Source: an uncultured Clostridia bacterium (GTDB taxonomy: Bacteria; Bacillota; Clostridia; TANB77; CAG-508). From it: DNA of 5,911 nt. A program made the position numbers and the translations under genes. The first letter of the stretch is position 1; every line of letters begins with the position of its first letter. The notes under the pieces were generated by a model. The model was not told where the DNA came from, made no database searches, and worked only from the letters and a program-made list of their open reading frames with translations. This document shows positions 1 to 5,911 of this stretch, piece after piece. Where the stretch lies: the NCBI GenBank assembly GCA_944393305.1, contig CALXZS010000083.1, forward strand, positions 1 to 5,911. The letters are read 5' to 3'.

Positions 1-857
1 ATTCCATTTAGGATAATATCTGACGCAAGTTCAGGAGGTGTTACTGCTAAAGTATTCATTATAGCTTCTAATATTTCGCCTATTGGCTTTTTCATGGCTT
101 CTTCTATGTCTTTTGATGATACCTTAACATTTTTAGGAAGTCCTGTTTCTAAGTCCCTACCTCTAATTTCTTTTGTCATTTCAGAGACAAGTGGAAGTGC
201 ACATCCTAATTCTATTTTTAAGTTTTCGGCTGCTGATAAACCTATCGCTATTCCTTTATGCTTTTTTAAGTATTCCACAATGCTTTCATCTATTTCATTT
301 CCAGCTACTCTTATTGATGTACTAGCTACAATTCCACCTAAAGATATAACTGCTACCTCAGTTGTACCTCCACCTATATCTATTATCATATTTCCAACTG
401 GTTCTTTTACATTAAGTCCAGCTCCAATTGCAGCAGCCATTGGTTCTTGAATTAAATACACTTCTTTTGCATTAGCTTGCAAAAATGCTTCTTCTATTGC
501 TCTTTTTTCCACCTCTGTTATTCCTGATGGAACTCCAACTACTACTCTTGGTTTTCCGGCATTATATTTTTGGCATACTTTTTTTAACATATTTTTTAGC
601 ATTAATCCAGTTGCTGTAAAATCTGCTATTACTCCATCTTGCATAGGTCTTACGGCTTTAATGTTTTCCGGAGTTCTTCCAAGCATATCTCTTGCCTCTT
701 TCCCTGTTGCAACTATTTCTCCTGTTACTCTATCTAATGCTACTACTGATGGTTCTCTTAATACTATGCCTTTTCCTTTTAAAGCTATTAATATATTTGC
801 TGTTCCTAAATCCATTCCTATATCTTTTGAATTAAAGTCAAGTAAATTAAATTTCAT
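1..857 (-). CDS. mreB: Rod shape-determining protein MreB (C-terminus cut off by the window edge)
   Basis: Bacterial actin that polymerises on ATP at the inner face of the membrane and guides the elongation cell-wall machinery. I translated the minus strand from ATG at 857; it stays open for 285 codons to the window edge. The actin-fold motifs are in order: phosphate-1 loop DLGTAN (residues 16-21), conserved REPSVVA (34-40), VGVPSGITEVE (107-117), the connecting EPMAAAIGAG (138-147), and phosphate-2 loop IDIGGGTTEVAVIS (159-172). The visible end, PPELASDIILNG, lies just before the expected GGGALL adenosine motif, so about 50 residues are missing from the usual 335-345. The start overlaps the end of radC by 11 bases. 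Its Shine-Dalgarno (AGGA at 867-870) lies inside radC codons, which suggests translational coupling. mreC and mreD would be expected beyond the left edge. A paralogue such as Mbl cannot be fully excluded, but the radC neighbour favours mreB. Confidence 0.95.
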   Translation of the reverse strand, partial: MKFNLLDFNSKDIGMDLGTANILIALKGKGIVLREPSVVALDRVTGEIVATGKEARDMLGRTPENIKAVRPMQDGVIADFTATGLMLKNMLKKVCQKYNAGKPRVVVGVPSGITEVEKRAIEEAFLQANAKEVYLIQEPMAAAIGAGLNVKEPVGNMIIDIGGGTTEVAVISLGGIVASTSIRVAGNEIDESIVEYLKKHKGIAIGLSAAENLKIELGCALPLVSEMTKEIRGRDLETGLPKNVKVSSKDIEEAMKKPIGEILEAIMNTLAVTPPELASDIILNG

Positions 858-1539
858 TGTTATCTTTCCTCTCTATAAATATACTTTGATATTTTCCATT
901 ACCAATGATAATATGGTCAAGCATGTTTACATCAAGTAATTTAGCACATGCCATTATTCTTTTTGTAAACTCATAATCTTGCTCACTTGGTTTTGGATTT
1001 CCACTTGGATGATTATGGATAAGAATAAACCTAGGTATTTGTTCTTTTACAACCTCACTAAGTATTTGTATTGGTTTTATTGTTAATTTATTATTAATTC
1101 CAATTTTTAAATCTTTGATTTTAATTAATTCATTTTTTGAATTTAACATTATTATTTTCAAAATTTCTTGTTTTTCATATCTCAATTCATCCATAAATAA
1201 ATCTACGACATCTTTTGTTGATTTAATTACTTTATTCATTTTTTGAACTGGAAGTCTCATTCTTTTTGCTAGTTCACATACTGCTTTAACTTGCAAAGCT
1301 TTTATTGTTCCAATTCCTTTTATTTTTTCTAGTGTTTCAATTGATATAGATTCTAAATCTTTTAATTCATTAGTTAGTAGTAGTATTCTACTAGCTAATT
1401 CTAAAGCTGTTGCTTCTTTTGTTCCAGTTTTTATAATTATTGCCAATAATTCAGCATTTGATAACTTTTGTGAACCATACATTTTCATTTTTTCGTATGG
1501 TCTTTCTGATTCTGGCATTTCATTCATTTTTAACGGCAT
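847..1539 (-). CDS. radC: RadC family JAB/MPN-domain protein (UPF0758)
   Basis: 230 residues, the usual family length. The N-terminal part contains a helix-hairpin-helix-like segment (about 67-93, with KIKGIGTIKA), a fold that normally binds DNA. The C-terminal part is the JAB1/MPN metalloprotease-like domain with the zinc motif HNHPSGNPKPSEQD (H175, H177, S179, D188) intact. The family was named for a supposed repair role in E. coli that has since been disputed; the biochemical activity is unknown, so I assign only the family. ATG at 1537-1539 was chosen because AAAGGA stands 6 bases upstream; internal Met5 and Met8 lack such a site. It starts 24 bases after the DUF4321 stop and its last 11 bases overlap mreB, so all three genes are one operon. 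An oddity: the stretch usually read as HPREV before the JAMM motif is KPIQI here (residues 155-159). Confidence 0.95.
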   Translation of the reverse strand: MPLKMNEMPESERPYEKMKMYGSQKLSNAELLAIIIKTGTKEATALELASRILLLTNELKDLESISIETLEKIKGIGTIKALQVKAVCELAKRMRLPVQKMNKVIKSTKDVVDLFMDELRYEKQEILKIIMLNSKNELIKIKDLKIGINNKLTIKPIQILSEVVKEQIPRFILIHNHPSGNPKPSEQDYEFTKRIMACAKLLDVNMLDHIIIGNGKYQSIFIERKDNNEI

Positions 1540-1563
1540 AAAGTTTCCTTTCTGCCCCCCAAA

Positions 1564-1821
1564 CTAGAATTTTCTGTATATAAATACAGCTATGATTATT
1601 CCAATAATACTTGAAATGTTTATATTAAACATTATTCCAAATGTTAGTTTTACTACACCCAAATCTAAAGTTACTGGGTCTGCAATACCAAATGTTTGTC
1701 CATATGAAAGCCAACTTAGAAAACTAACACCTTGTGTTAACTGACCTATTAGACCTCCTATTACCAAACCACATAAAATAAATATTATTAGTACTAATGT
1801 ACTTTTATCTCTTGTTGCCAT
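1564..1821 (-). CDS. Small two-helix membrane protein, DUF4321-like
   Basis: 85 residues from the preferred start. It has a short charged N-terminus (MATRDKS), a first hydrophobic helix with small-residue packing (about 8-27, LVLIIFILCGLVIGGLIGQL), a loop of about 38 residues, and a second hydrophobic helix (about 66-83) ending in the basic tail YRKF. There are no catalytic motifs. Size, the GGLIGQ turn and its place directly upstream of radC-mreB match DUF4321, a Firmicute family of unknown function; I recognise this by resemblance and context, not by a search. An ATG at 1833 would add four residues (MEGS), but the strong GGAGGG at 1826-1831 begins inside that codon and stands correctly before the ATG at 1821, so 1821 is the better start. 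It is the first gene after the operon promoter. A role at the envelope is only an inference from the company of mreB. Confidence 0.8.
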   Translation of the reverse strand: MATRDKSTLVLIIFILCGLVIGGLIGQLTQGVSFLSWLSYGQTFGIADPVTLDLGVVKLTFGIMFNINISSIIGIIIAVFIYRKF

Positions 1822-1825
1822 ACTT

Positions 1826-1831
1826 CCCTCC
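1826..1831 (-). promoter_or_regulatory. Ribosome binding site that fixes the DUF4321 start
   Basis: GGAGGG on the minus strand, four bases before ATG at 1821. It overlaps the upstream in-frame ATG at 1833, which therefore is unlikely to be used. Confidence 0.75.
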
Positions 1832-1867
1832 ATTTTTTCTTACGGATAATTATTTTTTAACATTTGT

Positions 1868-1896
1868 ATTATATATTTTTTTCCATATTTTTTCAA
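1868..1896 (-). promoter_or_regulatory. Sigma-A promoter of the DUF4321-radC-mreB operon
   Basis: On the minus strand, TTGAAA (1896-1891) and a perfect TATAAT (1873-1868) are separated by exactly 17 bases. Transcription would begin near 1861, giving a leader of about 40 bases before the DUF4321 start. No other transcription signal is evident before radC or mreB, so this is probably their main promoter within the window. Confidence 0.8.
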
Positions 1897-1968
1897 GGTG
1901 TTTTATGTAAAAATTATGTGGTTTTTTTATTTAATTTTTTAAAATCTATTTTCTTTTATTTATTTTTG

Positions 1969-1977
1969 TGATATATT
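1969..1977 (+). promoter_or_regulatory. Candidate extended -10 promoter of mecA
   Basis: TGATATATT contains an extended -10 TG dinucleotide at 1969-1970 and TATATT at 1972-1977, about 27 bases before the mecA start. No convincing -35 box lies 16-18 bases upstream (the sequence there is T-rich), so the call rests on the extended -10 alone. It diverges from the operon promoter at 1868-1896; the two start regions are about 120 bases apart. Confidence 0.4.
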
Positions 1978-1993
1978 AATATATACAATTAAT

Positions 1994-2000
1994 GGAGGAG
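1994..2000 (+). promoter_or_regulatory. Ribosome binding site that fixes the mecA start
   Basis: GGAGGAG ends three bases before ATG at 2004. An in-frame ATG at 1992 runs into this site, so it would have to be translated without a site of its own; 2004 is the better start. Confidence 0.75.
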
Positions 2001-2003
2001 TGT

Positions 2004-2618
2004 ATGAAATTCGAAAAATTAAGTGACTATAAATTAAAAATTACGCTATCAAATGATGAACTTCCTAACAATAATACCGATTTAGATAGTTTTATGTCAA
2101 ACCCATCCGCTGCCAGAAAATCTTTTATAGATATACTTAATAAAGCTAAAGATGAAGTTGGTTTTATTGTTGGAGATAATAAAGTTAGAATAGACGCCAA
2201 GTATCAAAGTAATGGTAATTTCATTTTTACTATTACAAAACTTGTTCCCAAAAAGAAAAATAATCGAAAAGCAAAACCACAAAAAGTTAGTGTAAATAGA
2301 AAAGAAAATTGTTTAATATATACATTCGACAATATTGAAAATTTCTTTAATTTTTGTAATTTTTTACAAAAACATAAAATTAATTGCTTGAAAACTTTTT
2401 GTAAATTTACTGAATTGTACAAATTAAATAATAAATACTATTTAGCTTTTAATGAAATTAATAATGAATACAAATACATAGCTAAATTATATTCTTGTAT
2501 GACAGAGTTTGGAACATTTTATTCTACTCAAGAACTTACATTATTTATGCTTAAAGAACGTGGAGAATTAATTATAGCTAATAATGCTATTCAAATTTGT
2601 CAAAAAAACTTTAAATAA
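2004..2618 (+). CDS. mecA: MecA-family adaptor protein for ClpC
   Basis: 204 residues from ATG 2004, in the family range. MecA proteins bind target proteins with the N-terminal domain and the ClpC unfoldase with the C-terminal domain, delivering targets to ClpCP proteolysis in the cytoplasm; in Bacillus subtilis the best known target is ComK. The N-terminal domain (1-81) opens with the typical MKFEKLSDYKLKITLSNDEL and contains the DLDSFMSNP segment and a VGFIVGDNKVRIDA stretch. A basic linker (KKKNNRKAKPQK, 83-94) follows. The C-terminal domain (about 102-203) has the family's pattern: LIYTFDNIENFFNF, then ELYKLNNKYYLAF, then RGELIIANNAIQICQKNF at the end. Overall similarity to Bacillus MecA is low, as is usual in Clostridia, so whether ComK or another protein is the target cannot be told. 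It is monocistronic and converges on pcrA. Confidence 0.85.
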   Translation: MKFEKLSDYKLKITLSNDELPNNNTDLDSFMSNPSAARKSFIDILNKAKDEVGFIVGDNKVRIDAKYQSNGNFIFTITKLVPKKKNNRKAKPQKVSVNRKENCLIYTFDNIENFFNFCNFLQKHKINCLKTFCKFTELYKLNNKYYLAFNEINNEYKYIAKLYSCMTEFGTFYSTQELTLFMLKERGELIIANNAIQICQKNFK

Positions 2619-2635
2619 TTGTTAATATTTACATG

Positions 2636-2817
2636 TTACAGTTTAGTAATATTAATCTTACAAAGACTAATATACATTCTTCCACATTTCACTGCGCGGG
2701 TCGCTCATATATATTCGCTCCAGCTTGCACGCTAAACTTCGCTTTTCAAGCTTCGTTCGCTGAAATGTTTTAGAATGTATATTAGTCTTTTTATAATGAT
2801 AATTTGCTAAACTGTAA
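2636..2817. repeat. Nested palindromic element between mecA and pcrA
   Basis: Three nested pairs of perfect inverted arms: outer 11 bases TTACAGTTTAG (2636-2646) with CTAAACTGTAA (2807-2817); middle 19 bases AAAGACTAATATACATTCT (2662-2680) with its exact complement (2772-2790); inner 8 bases ACATTTCA (2684-2691) with TGAAATGT (2761-2768). GCG/CGC (2694-2696 with 2758-2760) continues the stem. The enclosed core (about 2692-2760) is near 50 percent GC in DNA that is otherwise about 25-30 percent GC. It repeats the word CGCT five times (2702, 2716, 2730, 2740, 2758), the first three exactly 14 bases apart. No open frame of note lies inside. The form suits a small non-coding palindromic repeat or MITE-like element; no transposase is present. 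Copies elsewhere in the genome cannot be seen from here. Confidence 0.75.
2662..2792. terminator. Possible bidirectional terminator formed by the palindrome
   Basis: The 19-base perfect stem lies between convergent mecA and pcrA. On the plus strand the right arm runs directly into TTTTT (2788-2792), as a rho-independent terminator for mecA would. On the minus strand the matching run is only TTT followed by G, so termination of pcrA here would be weaker. The loop, over 80 bases with its own inner stem, is much larger than that of an ordinary terminator, so this function is uncertain. No other terminator hairpin was seen in the gap. Confidence 0.4.
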
Positions 2818-2857
2818 TATTTAATTTAAAAACTTGTGAACATTTGATTTATACTCT

Positions 2858-5173
2858 TTATTCTAAAATTTCTAATCCTGCAAATTTTGCCATTAATCTC
2901 TTATGTCCCACTTTATCAAATTGTATATCTACTTTTATGTCATCGGATTCTTTCTCTAGTTTTGTAATTGTTCCTTCTCCGAATTTTTTATGGAAAATTC
3001 TTTGTCCAACTTTATATTTAGATAAATCTACTTCTCCATTTGTTTTCTTTTTGTTAAGATTATTAAGGAAACTTTCTGCTGTTCTGAATTGGAAACTATT
3101 TTGTGTTTTCTCTTGTATATTTTTATTATCTACTTTATATGTTACTACTTTTGAATTATTATTGTAGTTATTATTATTATAATTACTACGATTATTATAT
3201 CTCCATTCGTATTTAGAGTCTGGGAATTCTTCTTCGTTTTCTTCTATTTGCATTGCTTCTTCATAGCCATCTAATAATTCTGCTGGAATTTCTTTTATAA
3301 ATCTAGAAGGTGGATTGTAACTTGTTGAACCAAAAATTGTTCTTTTTTTAGCAAATGTTAAGTATAGGTAGTTTTGTGCTCTAGTTATACCAACATAGAA
3401 TAACCTTCTTTCTTCTTCTATATCTTCTGGATTGTCTATTGATTTATGACCTGGGAATATTCCATCTTCCATACCTACTAGAAATACCACTGGATATTCC
3501 AATCCTTTTGCACTATGAAGAGTCATTAGTGTTATCATATTATCTGTATCTTCAATACTGTCTGTATCGCTTGATAATGATATACTTTCTAAAAATTCTG
3601 TTAGCGAATTATCTGCTGATTCTTTTTCAAATTCCATTGCAACGGTTAAAAATTCTTCTAAGTTTTCTATTCTACTTTCCGCTTCTACTGTATTTTCATT
3701 TTTTAACGCTGCTGTATAGCCAGTTTTATTTAAAGTTTGCTTTATAAGTTCAGATATTGGCACATCTAATCCTCTTAATTCTTCAATTACTGTTATGAAT
3801 TCTCTTGTATTGTTATAAATTCTTGGTAAATATTTATCCGCTTCTTTTATAACTTCATACATTGATATTCCATTTTCAGCAGATATATTTTCTACGTTTT
3901 CAATACTTGTTTTTCCTACTCCTCTTTTAGGCTCATTTATTATTCTTTCTAATGATAAATTATCTGAAGGATTGGCAATTAATCTTAAATATGCAATTAT
4001 ATCTTTTATTTCTTTTCTTTCATAGAATTTTAACCCACCTACAATTTTATATGGTATATCTTCTCTTCTTAAAATATCTTCTATTGCTCTTGATTGTGAG
4101 TTCATTCTATATAATACAACAAAGTCTGAATATTTATAATATTCTTCTCTTTTTAGTTTATTTATTTCTTGAACTATAAACGAAGCTTCTTCATATTCGT
4201 CTTCTCCGCAGAATATAAAAGGTAATGCTCCTTCTTCATTTTCTGTCCAAAGTTTTTTCTCATATTTATTTTGATTATGTTTTATTACTGCGTTAGCTGT
4301 TTTTAAAATATTTCCTGTACATCTATAATTTTGTTCTAGTTTTATTATGTTTGAACCTGGGAAATCTTTTTCAAAATTTAATATGTTTGTAATATCTGCT
4401 CCTCTAAATCTATAAATAGATTGGTCATTATCTCCTACAACTGTTATATTTCCATATCTTGATGCTAATATTGAAACCAACATGAATTGTGATTTGTTTG
4501 TATCTTGATACTCATCTACTAAAACGTATTTGAATTTTTCTGAATAGTATTCTAATACATCTGCATTATCTGTTAATATGTTAATAGTAAAGTTTATAAT
4601 ATCATCAAAGTCTATTGCATTATTTTCTTTTAGCTTTTTTTGATATAAATAATATACTTTTGATATTATTTCTTTTCTATAATCACCATTTGCTCTTTCT
4701 TCGTATTTTTCTGGTGTTAGCATATCATTTTTTGCATTACTTATTTCAGATAATACTGATTTTTCTGTAAATAGTTTTGTATCTATATTTAGTTCTTTTA
4801 GGCAATTTTTTATAAGTGTTTTTTGGTCTGTTGTATCAAATATAGCAAATGAGTGGTCAAAACCTATTCTATCTATGAATTTTCTAAGTATTCTAACACA
4901 TATTGAGTGAAATGTTCCAAGCCATATGTCATTGATTGCATCTCCTACTAACGCTTGTACTCTTTCTTTCATTTCGTTTGCTGCTTTATTTGTGAATGTT
5001 ATAGCTAGTATATTCCATGGTTTAACATTTTTTTCTTTCATTAAATAGCTGATTTTATATGTTAATACTTTTGTTTTTCCTGAGCCTGCTCCAGCTATTA
5101 CTAGACATGGTCCTTCTGTTGCAATAACAGCTTCTTTTTGTCTTGGGTTTAGTTCTTTTAATAATTCTTCCAT
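2858..5173 (-). CDS. pcrA: ATP-dependent 3'-5' DNA helicase PcrA/UvrD (superfamily 1A)
   Basis: 771 residues, close to the usual 730-780. It unwinds DNA in nucleotide excision repair, replication restart and removal of RecA from DNA, and is essential in several Firmicutes. All SF1A motifs are present: Q motif LNPRQKEAV (8-16), Walker A AGAGSGKT (27-34), Ia ITFTNKAANEMKER (58-71), Ib WLGTFHS (84-90), Walker B VLVDEYQDTN (217-226), III VVGDNDQSIYRFRGAD (245-260), IV LEQNYRC (279-285), V MTLHSAKGLEYPVVFLVG (550-567), VI RRLFYVGITRAQ (589-600). A poorly conserved acidic and Asn-rich linker (about 640-715) leads to a C-terminal Tudor-like domain (VGQRIFHKKFGEGTI, 722-736, to the end), which in PcrA contacts RNA polymerase. 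ATG 5173 follows AAAGGA by seven bases. It has its own promoter and a possible LexA site. ligA, often downstream of pcrA, is not here; the next gene converges instead. Confidence 0.97.
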   Translation of the reverse strand: MEELLKELNPRQKEAVIATEGPCLVIAGAGSGKTKVLTYKISYLMKEKNVKPWNILAITFTNKAANEMKERVQALVGDAINDIWLGTFHSICVRILRKFIDRIGFDHSFAIFDTTDQKTLIKNCLKELNIDTKLFTEKSVLSEISNAKNDMLTPEKYEERANGDYRKEIISKVYYLYQKKLKENNAIDFDDIINFTINILTDNADVLEYYSEKFKYVLVDEYQDTNKSQFMLVSILASRYGNITVVGDNDQSIYRFRGADITNILNFEKDFPGSNIIKLEQNYRCTGNILKTANAVIKHNQNKYEKKLWTENEEGALPFIFCGEDEYEEASFIVQEINKLKREEYYKYSDFVVLYRMNSQSRAIEDILRREDIPYKIVGGLKFYERKEIKDIIAYLRLIANPSDNLSLERIINEPKRGVGKTSIENVENISAENGISMYEVIKEADKYLPRIYNNTREFITVIEELRGLDVPISELIKQTLNKTGYTAALKNENTVEAESRIENLEEFLTVAMEFEKESADNSLTEFLESISLSSDTDSIEDTDNMITLMTLHSAKGLEYPVVFLVGMEDGIFPGHKSIDNPEDIEEERRLFYVGITRAQNYLYLTFAKKRTIFGSTSYNPPSRFIKEIPAELLDGYEEAMQIEENEEEFPDSKYEWRYNNRSNYNNNNYNNNSKVVTYKVDNKNIQEKTQNSFQFRTAESFLNNLNKKKTNGEVDLSKYKVGQRIFHKKFGEGTITKLEKESDDIKVDIQFDKVGHKRLMAKFAGLEILE
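3152..3199 (-). repeat. Asn-rich low-complexity tract within pcrA
   Basis: Codons for residues 659-674, largely AAT/AAC with TAT/TAC, giving a Tyr- and Asn-rich run (NYNNNNYNNN at its centre) in the linker between helicase core and Tudor-like domain. The DNA is a near-triplet repeat and could vary in length between strains without harming the frame. Confidence 0.8.
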
Positions 5174-5191
5174 TATATAGTCCTTTCTTCT

Positions 5192-5205
5192 AAAACCTTT
5201 GTTCG
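5192..5205 (-). promoter_or_regulatory. LexA/DinR-like operator in the pcrA leader
   Basis: CGAACAAAGGTTTT on the minus strand matches the Gram-positive SOS box CGAACRNRYGTTYC at 12 of 14 positions, with an intact left half CGAAC and right half GTTT. It lies immediately downstream of the -10 box, over the expected transcription start, a position where a repressor would block. It overlaps a small perfect hairpin, CTTTG-TTCG-CAAAG (5197-5210). The mismatches and the AT-rich background leave this a candidate only. Confidence 0.4.
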
Positions 5206-5212
5206 CAAAGAA

Positions 5213-5241
5213 ATTGTACTATATTTTGCTTTTCTAGTCAA
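5213..5241 (-). promoter_or_regulatory. Sigma-A promoter of pcrA
   Basis: TTGACT (5241-5236) and TACAAT (5218-5213) on the minus strand are separated by exactly 17 bases. Start of transcription is expected near 5206, leaving a leader of about 33 bases with the ribosome binding site. It lies in the 90-base gap after the RNA ligase stop, so pcrA need not depend on transcription from that gene. Confidence 0.8.
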
Positions 5242-5263
5242 TAAGTTTTTGTTAATTTTTTAA

Positions 5264-5849
5264 TTATTTACAGTTTTTCTTTTTATTCCATTCCAACCCA
5301 AAATCACTTCTTTTTATTTTACACATTTCTCCATTGCCACGATAAAAAACAATGCCTTCTATATAATGATTTTCAAGATATTGTTTTATTCCATTGTAAT
5401 CTCTTGGTACATTTTCTAATATTCTCTTTCCATGTTTTTCTAAAATATCTGTATTTAAATTATATGGATTGGCATTTATATGTTTTCCAATTAATTCATA
5501 AGTCCCCTCTTCTAAATTATCATTTTTTTGTCTTTCAAATGCCTCTAAATAATATTTAGCATTTGGATCATTTTCGGTACACAAAAGCCAATGTGGAAAA
5601 TGCCCTGTTACTGGGTCAGGTTCTTCTTGACAAGGAATTGCACCTTTGGGTAAAATTTTTCCTTTTTTATAATCATATCTCCTATAAATATTTCCGTCCT
5701 TTATTAAACAGCATGTTCCATCTATTTTTTCTGTTGCCCAACCTTCTCCGGTTTAGCACCCACTGACATTCTGGTTCTACTTCGTTTAAACACTTTGCTA
5801 TTTTGTGATTTTCAAATTGCCTTTTAAAAAGGGTTTTCATCTTTTTCAT
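5264..5849 (-). pseudogene. RLIG1-like (former DUF5565) RNA ligase, frameshifted
   Basis: ATG at 5849, ten bases after AGGAG, opens a frame (MKKMKTLFKRQFENHK...) that reads to CQWVLN (residue 33). It then runs out of register and stops at 5682. Leaving out one base near 5750 restores a 194-residue protein with every nucleotidyltransferase motif: I EKIDGT (K41 the expected AMP-binding lysine), RRYDYKKG (56-63), III-like TYELIGKHINANPY (116-129), IV IEGIVF (163-168) and V KIKRSDFGLEW (177-187). The words EKxDGTCC, ELIGxxINxNPY, HG, IEGIV and GLxW are those I recall from human RLIG1 (C12orf29), a 5'-phosphate/3'-hydroxyl RNA ligase that self-adenylates on the motif I lysine. RNA ligation is therefore the expected activity of an intact copy. 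The only other start for the downstream part, TTG 5584, would lack motif I. Either a true pseudogene or a sequence error at one base. No partner gene is visible. Confidence 0.8.
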
Positions 5850-5911
5850 TATCTTTTCACTCCTAAACCTAATTTAAATGATACTCGTTAGAATCTTATT
5901 TTTATAAAAAA

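Noticed and set aside
94..939. Two plus-strand open frames (94-450 and 661-939) opposite mreB
   Set aside because: They are antisense to a clear MreB reading frame, have no ribosome binding site and give biased, Ser/Pro-rich translations typical of shadow frames.
2097..2422. Minus-strand open frames opposite mecA
   Set aside because: Phe/Leu-rich shadow translations with no start signals; the plus-strand MecA frame has recognisable domains.
2692..2760. CRISPR array or tRNA in the GC-rich core of the palindrome
   Set aside because: The recurring CGCT word is far too short for CRISPR repeats, and no cloverleaf with a T-loop or acceptor stem can be drawn.
2844..4179. Plus-strand open frames at 2844-3167, 3439-3747 and 3952-4179
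   Set aside because: All lie opposite pcrA, are hydrophobic only because of reversed AT-rich codons, and lack ribosome binding sites.
5264..5584. A separate 106-residue gene starting at TTG 5584
   Set aside because: The conserved ligase sequence continues upstream in the same frame through EKIDGT to position 5749, so this start is artificial and would drop the catalytic lysine.
5744..5757. Programmed +1 frameshifting in the RNA ligase gene
   Set aside because: AAC in the ribosomal P site would have to re-pair with ACC, a poor slip, and no stimulating stem or upstream Shine-Dalgarno is evident; a mutation or sequence error is simpler.
5563..5766. Plus-strand open frame opposite the RNA ligase
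   Set aside because: No ribosome binding site, no recognisable domain, and fully antisense to conserved ligase motifs.
5850..5911. Promoter of the RNA ligase gene
   Set aside because: TATCAT occurs on the minus strand near 5880 but no TTGACA-like box stands at the right distance, and the window ends here.

Overview
The window is very AT-rich and reads as chromosomal DNA of a low-GC Firmicute, most likely from the class Clostridia. Three things point there: strong GGAGG/AAAGGA-type ribosome binding sites with sigma-A promoters, the DUF4321-radC-mreB gene order, and a MecA-type ClpC adaptor. Species cannot be named from sequence alone.

Layout. Positions 1-1821 hold a minus-strand operon transcribed toward the left edge: a small two-helix membrane protein (DUF4321-like), radC (JAB/MPN-domain protein) and mreB (cell-shape actin, cut by the window edge). 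A near-consensus sigma-A promoter precedes it at 1868-1896. Diverging from it on the plus strand is a mecA-like adaptor gene (2004-2618). mecA converges on a minus-strand pcrA/uvrD helicase gene (2858-5173). The 239-base gap between those two stop codons is almost filled by a nested inverted repeat about 182 bases long with a GC-richer core (2636-2817). pcrA has its own sigma-A promoter (5213-5241) with a LexA/DinR-like operator just downstream. To the right, also on the minus strand, is a homologue of the RLIG1 (C12orf29, former DUF5565) RNA ligase family. As written it carries one frameshift between its N-terminus and its nucleotide-binding lysine motif (5264-5849).

How they relate. DUF4321, radC and mreB form one transcription unit of the common Firmicute envelope/cell-shape locus. 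mecA (proteolysis adaptor) and pcrA (repair and replication helicase) are housekeeping genes with separate promoters. The RNA ligase looks like an accessory gene placed upstream of pcrA. The items most worth a second look are the RLIG1-type ligase with its frameshift, the palindromic element between mecA and pcrA, and the SOS-like operator in front of pcrA.
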